Part shown: positions 43,395 to 51,737 of the stretch, piece after piece
How the letters are laid out: each line of letters starts with the position of its first letter
Numbering within the stretch: the stretch's first letter is position 1
Assembly (NCBI GenBank): GCA_029298735.1
Contig: JANSLP010000200.1
Coordinates: forward strand, 1-58,471
DNA: 58,471 bases
Direction of reading: 5' to 3'
Source of the DNA: Ophiostoma sp. CBS 140.51
Taxonomy: Eukaryota; Ascomycota; Sordariomycetes; Ophiostomatales; Ophiostomataceae
Program-made: the position numbers and the translations under genes
Notes under the pieces: model-generated
Database searches by the model: none
The model's input: the letters and a program-made list of their open reading frames with translations, nothing else
Told to the model about the DNA's origin: nothing

Positions 43395-45824
43395 ATGTAC
43401 CTCTGCGGCATAAATTGCTGCGGGTCGGCCAGTGACTACGACGATGCCGACGCGCGCGAGGATGGCGAGCGGCGCCCGCTGCTGGCCAACGGCGAAGAAG
43501 AGACGCAACATCAGCGCACATTGCACCAGAAGTTGCACACGTACCAAATGGTTCGCGCCATAGGCGATGGATACATTCCCTCAACGACACAGATTGCCGC
43601 GAACCTCCGCAGACTACACACGGAAGCCGACAGGCATCGTCAATCTGACTTGAGCCCATCTGGCCAGCGTCTGTCACTTCTGTCAGAAAAATGGATCGAC
43701 CAGCTCATTACGCTCCTCGAACGCAAGAACGGCGGTGACCAGATTCAAGACTTTGCATGGTGTGTGCGCAACGCGCGTCTTAATGTTGACGTGAGCGTCG
43801 ACGCCGACGACCTGGGGCGAATTGGCAGCCAGGCCATGTACAGAGCAGGACAGGCGGCTGGATATACCTCTGCGACCTACCAGAGCTTGCAGACAGTGAC
43901 AACTTTGTTGCTCACCAACGCACCTTTCCGCCTCTTCTTGGCCGACCTGACAGCAGTTGGTCGAGATGTCTTTGCGGACACAGCTCGATCCCTTGCCGAC
44001 GCATCGCAACAGGCGGCGGACAACGTGGCTGAGGTGCCAGCCGATAACATTGTGAGCGCACAGGAAGTGGATGGCGCAGTGCCTGCCAAGGAGACGGTGG
44101 CTGCCGTCACTGACGAGGTAGTGGCTGGTGCCAGCAAGGTCGCCGCCGACGCACAGCAGAGTGTCTCGGCGAAACTGGTGGACAATGACGATGGCGCGAG
44201 AGAGCGGTTGCTGGGTCGTCTGAAACAAGCTGTTGGCACACTCCGTCAACGGCCCGACTATGCCAACTCCGTATCGACCCTGACATTACTGTTGCAAAAG
44301 TACGCAGCGGGCTACGTCAAAGCTGCCGAGGAGGTCGTCGATGCCGTGGAAGAGGCCGTTGATGAGATTCGTGATGGCCCCGGCACATCTGGCACGGTGA
44401 CCACAAATGAAGAGGCTGACGTGGCCCTGCGCAACTTCTGGTCCTTCCTCACAGCCTTTGGAGACCCCGAGGCTTGGAAGAAGCTCGAGGCACAGTTCTG
44501 TGCACTGCTGGACCGCACCAAGGGCGACAGCCAGCTGGTTGACACCTTTGTACGTTCCGCGGGTCAAACACTGCAGGATATGCTGACTGATCCGGCCTTC
44601 TTTGACGAGCCAGAGGCCCACCTCGGTGCACTCAAGAAGCAGGGAGCCGAGCTGGAGGAGCAGCTGTCATCATCCAAGACGTCTTCATCGACATCGATCC
44701 GCCAAGACTTGGATGCACTGCTCGGCCAAGTCAAGATGACACTGCAGTCGGTTGCCGACGACAAAGATGTGGCCAACCTGGCTTCGACATCAACTCGGAT
44801 CGCCGACATTCTTTGGCCCGCTGAGGACGGTTACGTTAACACCGACCTTCTGAGCGATGCCGTGTCTGTGTATGTCCCTCGTCTGGTCCAGACCATCCAG
44901 TACATCCCAATCCCGCGCCTTGAGATTGTCTCCAACGACGTCGATCTACTGTTAGAGGGCCTTGTACTCGAGCCTGGCCGGCATCATGATGTCCATGCAC
45001 CAGCCCTCCGTGGCTCACCCTCTGAGCCATCGTCCTTCCTCCCCTACCGCCTGCAGGTCCAGATTCGTAACGACATGGATATCCACCAGACACATGTGGG
45101 TGCTCGGCACGGTACAGGCTCGTCAGTTAGCACCTCTGCTACGATCAAGATCAAGGGTCTGTCCGTTGCGGCGGAGGACTTTGGCTATGTCTTGCGAGTC
45201 CATTCCGGCCTCTTTTGGTTCAACGACGAGGGAATCGCCTCGTTCCACCTGGACGAGCGCGGTGTGGATGTCCAGCTGGACGTCGATGTGGTTAGAGGCA
45301 CGGCGGATCGCCTGTTGAAGTTGAAGCGCGTGCGTGTACACATCCACCACCTCGACTTTACCCTACGTAAGAGCAAGGTTTCGTGGTTGGCTTGGCTATT
45401 TACACCGATCCTGCGGCCACTTCTCAGAACAACATTGGAACGACAGATAGCCACGTCCATTTCGGATAGCCTGCAGACTGCCAACCAAGAGCTTGTTTTT
45501 GCCCGAGAGAGACTGCGGGCGGCGACGATTGCAGCAGGTGGTGGTTCAAGCCTCGAGACAATTGTGCCTGTTATCCGTGCCGTCTTCTCGCGGTTCCAGG
45601 CTTCGGTTGAAGAGAACCCAGATATGGATGTGTCCATCGGCTTCCAAGAGGGCGCTACGGGCGTCTTTGATGGAGTCTATGCGCCAGGTAGTCTGGTCCG
45701 GGTTTGGAGGGAGGAGGCCGAGGAAGCTCAGGCACGGATCGTTGAAGAAGCGGCCAATGGCTCATACAAACGTGACGGTTGGCGGAACGGTATCTTTGAT
45801 GTACCCGTTGATTTTGGAATTTGA
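43395..45824 (+). CDS. HAM1-like protein (HAM1 N- and C-terminal domains)
   Basis: Intronless protein of 809 aa. The very N-terminus, MYLCGINCCGS, has Cys at 4, 8 and 9 and could be palmitoylated. The N-terminal half is helical, with RAIGDGYIPSTTQIAANLR, a WCVRNARLNVDVSVDADDLG segment and an Ala/Val-rich amphipathic part. The C-terminal third (about residues 520-809) contains IPIPRLEIVSNDVDLLLEGL and IKGLSVAAEDFGYVLR, matching the fungal HAM1-like C-terminal domain (formerly DUF4449), which is thought to relate to lipid-binding BPI/LBP-type proteins. HAM1-like proteins have been linked to cell fusion and membranes in some fungi; the molecular role is open. Start: ATG at 43395, context AAAATG. 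Confidence 0.8.
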   Translation: MYLCGINCCGSASDYDDADAREDGERRPLLANGEEETQHQRTLHQKLHTYQMVRAIGDGYIPSTTQIAANLRRLHTEADRHRQSDLSPSGQRLSLLSEKWIDQLITLLERKNGGDQIQDFAWCVRNARLNVDVSVDADDLGRIGSQAMYRAGQAAGYTSATYQSLQTVTTLLLTNAPFRLFLADLTAVGRDVFADTARSLADASQQAADNVAEVPADNIVSAQEVDGAVPAKETVAAVTDEVVAGASKVAADAQQSVSAKLVDNDDGARERLLGRLKQAVGTLRQRPDYANSVSTLTLLLQKYAAGYVKAAEEVVDAVEEAVDEIRDGPGTSGTVTTNEEADVALRNFWSFLTAFGDPEAWKKLEAQFCALLDRTKGDSQLVDTFVRSAGQTLQDMLTDPAFFDEPEAHLGALKKQGAELEEQLSSSKTSSSTSIRQDLDALLGQVKMTLQSVADDKDVANLASTSTRIADILWPAEDGYVNTDLLSDAVSVYVPRLVQTIQYIPIPRLEIVSNDVDLLLEGLVLEPGRHHDVHAPALRGSPSEPSSFLPYRLQVQIRNDMDIHQTHVGARHGTGSSVSTSATIKIKGLSVAAEDFGYVLRVHSGLFWFNDEGIASFHLDERGVDVQLDVDVVRGTADRLLKLKRVRVHIHHLDFTLRKSKVSWLAWLFTPILRPLLRTTLERQIATSISDSLQTANQELVFARERLRAATIAAGGGSSLETIVPVIRAVFSRFQASVEENPDMDVSIGFQEGATGVFDGVYAPGSLVRVWREEAEEAQARIVEEAANGSYKRDGWRNGIFDVPVDFGI

Positions 45825-45976
45825 ACATTTGTTTTAGGTATCATTACGGAGTTTTCGGATCACGGAGTTTGTAACAGAACACGATGTATTTTCAAGTAAT
45901 TTTAGGCGAACATGGCTATGTACATGACGGGTCAAAAGAATTGCTTGTTTTTTTATTTGTTTTCCATAATTCCCGT

Positions 45977-47614
45977 TCACAACTCCTTCCAGTTGTACGC
46001 CTGCTCCCATGCGTAAGCCACACGGTACACACTTGGCTCGTCAAACCACCGGCCAACAATCTGTAGGCTGACAGGCAACTTCGTGCCAGAACCAGCCAAC
46101 GGGCCCTCTTCGATGGGCAACATGCCGCACGGAACGGCCAACACGGGATGTCCAGACTGATTGAATGGTGCCGTGTTGTACGTCAGACCGACCTGTTTGC
46201 CAATGAGGTCCAGCGGCTTGGCCGGGTTTTCTGCCGTCGAAATTGCAAAAGGGATGCTTGCGTGCGAGTTGGCCAGATAAGGCAGATTGGGTGCCAGAAG
46301 CACATCGTACTCGCCCAGGACACGATCGTAATCCCGGCGAAGCTGGAGCGACAGATTGGTCGCGTGGCCAAGTAGCGTGGGGAAGTGCTTCATGCCATAG
46401 GCGCCGTTCAACAGAATGTTCTTGGTGCTGGGGTACATCTGGTCCCATGCTGGCTGGGTGAGAGGTGCAACTCTCTCGGTGACGCTGTTCAAGATGTAGC
46501 CACGACGGCCAAAGGTAATGCCCAGTTTGTTGGCTGCACCACCAGCTTTCGAGACGCCCGTCCAGATAGCGGCACCATGCTTGTGCATCGGCACGCTGAC
46601 CTCCTCAATGGTGGCACCCAGAGCCTTCAACTTCTCAACTGCCGCCAAGAAAGTGGCCATGACGCGCGGGTCAAAGCCAGGCATATCGAGCGACTCCTTG
46701 ATGAGGCCGATCTTAACACCGGACAGGTCAGTCGGCTTCTCAAGCGACTTAAGCGTTCCGACATAATCCGGCAAGTCCTTTGGTAGTGGTGCACCAAACG
46801 ACCGGTCGTCAATTCCATCAGTTCCCGCCATAGCTTGTAGAAGTACCGCATTGTCTAGCAGTGTCCGCGTCATCGGTCCTGCATGGTCGTTTGTCGGCTC
46901 GTTGGAGCCCACGCCCGTGTATGGGATCAGTCCAAATGTTGGCTTCAGACCAAAGAGACCACACCAGCCAGCCGGAATTCGGATACTGCCACCCTGGTCG
47001 GCGCCTACGGCCATGTCCACGGCACCGTCTGCTACAAGGGCACCGCTACCACTGGAGCTGCCGCCGCTGCTGTACCCCTTGGCATAGGGGTTGTGTACGA
47101 CGCCGGTGTTGGCCGAGTGTGATGTGGCAGAGTGACAGAAGTTCTCGCAGACAGCACGGCCAGTGATGGTGCCGCCCGCTTTCAGGATGCGAGTGACCAG
47201 AGTGGCATCGACGTCTGGCGTATAGCCTTCGTAGATGCTCGAGCCAAGCTGCATGGGCACGCCGGCAAGACCAATGCAGTCCTTGATGGCGATCGTGCGA
47301 CCGGCGAGAATACCGTTAGCCGGTGCTTCGGTATCCTTGACGACACACTTGTAGGCCCAGGCACCGAGAGGGTTCTCTTCGGGTGTTGGGACGTAGACAT
47401 TTTCGCGTGGAATTTTGGTGGTATCTGGCTTCAAGACATCAGGGCCAGGCAATGCAAAGAGCGACTCAACCGATTCGTGGTAGACGGCGAGCAGTGTGCG
47501 GTAGTCTTCCTTTTCTCTGTCGGAGATCGTGACGCCCAGCCCGGATGCGACCTCGTCGACAGTGGTGATTGTCACCGGGTTGCCGGGCTTCGTGTCGAGG
47601 GTGAAGACGGACAT
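45977..47614 (-). CDS. Amidase-signature family amidase
   Basis: Predicted cytosolic amide hydrolase of 545 aa without introns, releasing ammonia from a carboxamide. The Ser-cisSer-Lys triad is visible: Lys111 in AIKDCIG, the cis-Ser in SSGGSSSGSG (residues 182-191), and nucleophile Ser210 in DQGGSIRIPAG. The context CENFCHSATSHSANTG resembles amidases of bacterial nitrile pathways more than the fungal acetamidase AmdS type; this is from memory and needs a search. Length is typical for the family. It lies upstream of, and in the same orientation as, the N-carbamoylsarcosine-amidase-like gene, near a DUR3-type transporter, which suggests nitrogen release from small amides or ureides. Confidence 0.9.
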   Translation of the reverse strand: MSVFTLDTKPGNPVTITTVDEVASGLGVTISDREKEDYRTLLAVYHESVESLFALPGPDVLKPDTTKIPRENVYVPTPEENPLGAWAYKCVVKDTEAPANGILAGRTIAIKDCIGLAGVPMQLGSSIYEGYTPDVDATLVTRILKAGGTITGRAVCENFCHSATSHSANTGVVHNPYAKGYSSGGSSSGSGALVADGAVDMAVGADQGGSIRIPAGWCGLFGLKPTFGLIPYTGVGSNEPTNDHAGPMTRTLLDNAVLLQAMAGTDGIDDRSFGAPLPKDLPDYVGTLKSLEKPTDLSGVKIGLIKESLDMPGFDPRVMATFLAAVEKLKALGATIEEVSVPMHKHGAAIWTGVSKAGGAANKLGITFGRRGYILNSVTERVAPLTQPAWDQMYPSTKNILLNGAYGMKHFPTLLGHATNLSLQLRRDYDRVLGEYDVLLAPNLPYLANSHASIPFAISTAENPAKPLDLIGKQVGLTYNTAPFNQSGHPVLAVPCGMLPIEEGPLAGSGTKLPVSLQIVGRWFDEPSVYRVAYAWEQAYNWKEL

Positions 47615-48095
47615 CGCGAAGGTAGTGAAAGTGAACTAGTGGCACAGCTTTCGTTGACGTCGATGGTTTCGAGACAATGCTTTCTTTTAATCAAATCATC
47701 GCATGATCATTATCCGAGTGAAGTGTCAACTTCCGGCCGGTATCGCTTCTTCATCCCCATTTCCCCTCTTCGGCGCCGATTAACAGCTCCGTGAAAGCTT
47801 ATTGTGATACTGTCGGACATTCCGAAAGATACAATCGGACGTTGCGTTGGCCGCGTTTCAGATCCCCGAACGGCGGGTCTAGTATAGACTTGGGCTAGCC
47901 TTACTAATTCTTGGCCGTCTCCAAGCTCGCATCATTCTCCAAGTTGGAATTTGTGATGTCGTCAATTATTGAAGTACTGTCAATTGAATTGCAAAGTCAC
48001 GAAAGAGATTAGTGGGAGAATTGGACGTCGTCTGAATTATTTTCATTTTCAAGTGTCAATACGGTCCAACTGAGCGGCTATTTTGGTGTCTATCT
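47615..48095. promoter_or_regulatory. Amidase promoter / downstream of the cysteine hydrolase
   Basis: About 480 bp with no open frame of interest. One GATA core (TTATC at 47710-47714) lies about 100 bp upstream of the amidase ATG, which would fit nitrogen control by an AreA/NIT2-type factor, although a single core can occur by chance. Confidence 0.35.
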
Positions 48096-48813
48096 TCACG
48101 CCTTTACTGCTGCCTCCAGCAGGGTCATAATCTCCTTCTCTGACCGCACCTCGGAAAACTTTTGTTGCATGTCAAACAGACTGTTGTCGTTGACTGTTGC
48201 ATGGCGGTCGCCGCACGCTTCGCGCACCACGTAGGGGTTGAAGCCGTGCTGCATCGCGTCCAGAACCGTCGCACGTACACAACCAGATGTCGAATAGCCA
48301 CAGCAGATCAGTGTGTCGCAGCCTAGACCCGTCAAGACACTCGACATGGACGTGCCAAAGAAACTGCTGCTGTACTGCTTGATGACCACAATCTCGTCCG
48401 AGCGGGGTGTACAGCCCTTGGCAAACTCGCGGAACGGGTTGCCCTCGTCGTAGGTGTTGAGTACCTGGGGCAGCTTGTACTTGTACCAGTTGCCGCCGTT
48501 GTTGCCATTCTTTGTTGAGTAGCAGACAGATGAAAATACAACTGGGATGCCCATGGACCGACAAGCCTCGATGGTACGGACAATGGACTGGCGTGCTTCC
48601 TCGAAACGAACCGGGGCATACAGAGGACAGCCTGGGTCGAGGTAACCGTGGACGGCATCGATCACAAGAAGGACCGGCATTTTGCCAAACGGCAACTCAT
48701 TCTTGCCATAGCATTGGCGATAGTTTTCTGGAGGTTAGGTCAGTACGCGTTTCTCACCACATGTGAGGTATGATCTAAATCATCTTACCGGCCAAGTCCT
48801 CGAATTCAGACAT
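48096..48813 (-). CDS. Isochorismatase-fold cysteine hydrolase, N-carbamoylsarcosine-amidase-like
   Basis: Predicted soluble hydrolase of 218 aa in two exons (48813-48789 and 48727-48096; 61 bp intron GTAAGA...CTAAC...CCAG, phase 1). Exon 1 encodes only MSEFEDLA plus one base; joining gives AENYRQCYGKNELPFG before the fold starts. Catalytic triad residues: Asp32 in LVIDAVHGY, Lys125 in VIKQYSSSFFGTS and Cys158 in STSGCVRATVLDA. The STSGCVRA motif points to the N-carbamoylsarcosine amidase group, which cleaves N-carbamoyl compounds to amine, CO2 and ammonia; biuret and ureidoacrylate hydrolases share the fold. It is divergent from the DUR3-like symporter gene and next to the amidase gene. Confidence 0.86.
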
Positions 48814-49587
48814 CGTTGTGATTGAGTTGATGTATTCTGGTAAATGCGATTGTGGTGGCGTTCTGTTATCGGGTCGACTGTAGTTGATTGTGGAAAATGT
48901 GATAAACAGACCCGTTCAATATATGACATATATAGAGTGAAAAAATCCAGTGAAAAAAGGCAGTTGTTTCCAATAAATATTAAACTTAGAAAACTTCCGA
49001 AGAGCTTCAACGATCTAGACCGGCCGTTGACCGGATCGGCATCGCCATGATGCTCTCTTCGGTCTTTCCGAAGAAGATGCAAGCTTTCAAGCTTTATCGC
49101 CCATCGATAATCCGTCAACAATGATAGGAAGGAGTGCAAACTAGTTGCCGCCGCCACTGCCAAAACACACATAGTACTGGCACACTAGCACCACTAATAC
49201 GGAAATAAGCTGATGTTTACTGGTTCTTGAGCCAGGTACCGGCCGAAAATGCTTGACTCGGCCCGTATTTGATAAGGCGACTACGGACAAGTGTATCTTT
49301 TCAATCATGTTGGTAGCCATGATAAGGCAATGACAGAGACCGTGACCTGAATTCGTGCAGATCTTGCCTCGACAAGGTATCATCGGCCTTCCGGTGCACG
49401 TCAACGTCTGTTATCATCGTCGAGATACACATCTTGATATCGCCTTGACTTGTCTAGCGCGCTCGCTCATCCGTCGAGGGGATATAAGTTGATGATACGA
49501 CATCGAAGATCTTCACCAAGACTTGGAATCTTCATCGTCGACAACTTATTCACTACTACAACTAGCACAGTCGACTCACGGCACACA
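48814..49587. promoter_or_regulatory. Divergent promoter with seven GATA cores
   Basis: The 774 bp spacer between the cysteine hydrolase (minus) and the DUR3-family gene (plus) holds seven GATAA/TTATC cores, at 48866, 48901, 49094, 49106, 49271, 49321 and 49413. About 1.5 are expected by chance in this length. Clusters like this are the binding sites of AreA/NIT2-type nitrogen regulators. ATATAAG at 49482-49488, 100 bp before the symporter ATG, is a possible TATA box. No gene is present. Confidence 0.55.
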
Positions 49588-51618
49588 ATGTCTTCCACCG
49601 GGTCCCTCCAGGTGCTCGAGCCTGGCGTTGGCTATGGTCTCGTTGCTGGCCTCGGCGCTGGCTTCTGCGTCCTCATGATCTTGATCACGCTAATCCAGAA
49701 CCGCTATGGCCGCTACAACAGTTTTCAGTCCTCCGAGGAGTTCAACGCCGCATCCCGTTCCGTCAAGCCGGGCATGATTGCCGCTGGTATAGTGTCTAGT
49801 TGGACCCATGCCACCACCCTTCTCACATCCTGCACTCTCGCCTATAGCTATGGCGTCGGTGGTGGTCTCTGGTATGGTGCCATTGGCAGCAGCATGACCC
49901 TGCTTTTCGCCTGCACGGCTTACCGCGTCAAGAAGAGCGCAAACAATGCCCACACCTTCCCCGAGATTGTTCTGGCTAGGCACGGCAAGCTGGCCCACAA
50001 GATCTACACTTTCTTCGGTCTCATTTCGAACGTCATCAACGGCTCGGCTCTTCTTACAGGTGGTTGCGGTGTCTTTGCCTCTCTGTCCGGCATGAACATC
50101 TGGGCCTCCTACTTCATCCTGATTCTGGCCGTACAGTCCTACATTGTCGTCGGCGGTCTGCGCTCTACCTTTATCAGTGACTATCTCCACACCACGTTCC
50201 TGTTCGGCTGTATCTTTACCTTCATGTTCAGCGTCTACGCTGTTAGCCCTGCCATCGGTTCCCCGGAGGCGCTCTACGACTTGCTCAAACAGCACACGGC
50301 CGACTCGTACAACAAGTCATACTTTACTGTCAAGTCTCGCGATGGTCTCGTCACGGCCATGACCATTCTTCTGGGCTCTATCTCCGCCATCTGGACCGAC
50401 CAGGCCTACTGGCAGCGCATCATTGCCTCGGACCCACGCACAGCCGTTCGCGGTTATGTGCTGGGTAGTGCCGCTTGGTACGCCATCCCCTTTGCCATGT
50501 CGACATGTATGGGCCTGGCTGCCGCTGCTCTTCAAGGAACCGAGTATGCCCCCATCAAGTTGACCTCGGCACAGGTCAGTGCTGGTCTTGCTGCTCCCGC
50601 TGCTGCCATTGCTCTTCTTGGCAAGAGCGGTGCACAGCTCATGATCGTCCTCCTCTTCATGGCTGTCACGTCGTCGACCTCCGCTGAGAGTATCGCAGCA
50701 TCTTCGCTCATGACTTTTGATATCTACAAGGCATACATCAACCCCAAGGCGCAGAATAAGACTCTTCTGTGGACATCCATTGTTGGTCTATTCATCTACG
50801 GCATTGTGCTGGCCGCTGTCTGTTGCATTTTCAACAAGGTCGGCATCTCCCTCAGCTTCCTTGTCAAGATCTTTGGCTGCCTTATGGGCGGTGGTTCGTT
50901 CCCCATGGCGGCCATTGTCTTGTGGGACAAGACTAGCACGGCCGCTGCTCGGTGGAGCCCTATTGCCGGCCTCTGCAGTGGTCTCATCACATGGATGGTT
51001 ACGACCAAGGTGCGCTCTGGCCACATCAACGTAACGACTCTAGGCGATGCTTACAACTCCCTGGCTGCCGACGCCGTCTCCATCGGTATAGGTCTAGTCA
51101 TGGTCATCTCTTTGACACTCATCTTCCCCGCCAAAATGCCGTTCGTCATTAATGGTGTTCCCACGGACATGGATGCTGCACGTGCTGCTGAGGTGGCTGC
51201 TGATATAGAGGACGCCGAGCGTGACGAGAAGGTTGACATGGAGAAGACGCTGGGCCAGACTGTGCAGCCTATCACCGACGACACTGATGGAAACGCCATT
51301 TCGTCCCACTTCAACCGCCACCGCGAGCCAATTGTCCCTATCTCGGCACTCACCCCTGAACAGGTTCGCTCCCAGAAGATGCTTGCTTGGATGGCCTTCA
51401 CGATTGGCTTCTTTGGCTTCTTTATTTTGCTTCCTCTCACCCTTTACGGTACCGGCTACACCTTCAGTCTCGGTTTCTTCAAGGCTTACGTCGTGGTTGC
51501 TTTCCTGTGGATCTGGATCAGTGCAGTTATTTGCATTTTCTTGCCGCTGTGGGAGTCGCGCATGGTTTTGTGGAATGTGCTCAAGGCCATGTACGGCGAT
51601 GTGACTGGAAAGAAGTAA
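49588..51618 (+). CDS. DUR3-family urea/polyamine:solute symporter (SSS family)
   Basis: Plasma-membrane sodium:solute-symporter-type carrier of 676 aa with about 15 hydrophobic segments and no intron. Family features are GVGYGLVAGLGAGF in TM1, SEEFNAASRSVKPGMIAAGI, a GGLRSTFISDYLHT segment and AVTSSTSAESIAASSLMTFDIY. In fungi DUR3 members take up urea or polyamines with protons. The TM2-TM3 segment reads SSWTHATTLLTSC, where classical DUR3 proteins have, from memory, a WTWAATLLQS-type sequence, so the substrate may differ. The start is the ATG at 49588 (CACAATG); 46 codons of open frame upstream have no suitable ATG context. It is divergent from the cysteine hydrolase, with GATA cores between them. 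Confidence 0.9.
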   Translation: MSSTGSLQVLEPGVGYGLVAGLGAGFCVLMILITLIQNRYGRYNSFQSSEEFNAASRSVKPGMIAAGIVSSWTHATTLLTSCTLAYSYGVGGGLWYGAIGSSMTLLFACTAYRVKKSANNAHTFPEIVLARHGKLAHKIYTFFGLISNVINGSALLTGGCGVFASLSGMNIWASYFILILAVQSYIVVGGLRSTFISDYLHTTFLFGCIFTFMFSVYAVSPAIGSPEALYDLLKQHTADSYNKSYFTVKSRDGLVTAMTILLGSISAIWTDQAYWQRIIASDPRTAVRGYVLGSAAWYAIPFAMSTCMGLAAAALQGTEYAPIKLTSAQVSAGLAAPAAAIALLGKSGAQLMIVLLFMAVTSSTSAESIAASSLMTFDIYKAYINPKAQNKTLLWTSIVGLFIYGIVLAAVCCIFNKVGISLSFLVKIFGCLMGGGSFPMAAIVLWDKTSTAAARWSPIAGLCSGLITWMVTTKVRSGHINVTTLGDAYNSLAADAVSIGIGLVMVISLTLIFPAKMPFVINGVPTDMDAARAAEVAADIEDAERDEKVDMEKTLGQTVQPITDDTDGNAISSHFNRHREPIVPISALTPEQVRSQKMLAWMAFTIGFFGFFILLPLTLYGTGYTFSLGFFKAYVVVAFLWIWISAVICIFLPLWESRMVLWNVLKAMYGDVTGKK

Positions 51619-51737
51619 GACGCGAGAGGGGTGATGAGTAGGATTTGAGGACCATTTGGGTATTGGAATGATGTCTGAAAATGATACTGCATAGAATTGA
51701 TATAGTTCAATGTGCTGCCATGCATCCACAAGCAGCC

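Noticed and set aside
43683..44249. Minus-strand 188-codon open frame within the HAM1-like gene
   Set aside because: Antisense to a clear coding frame; composition and lack of motifs point to a shadow.
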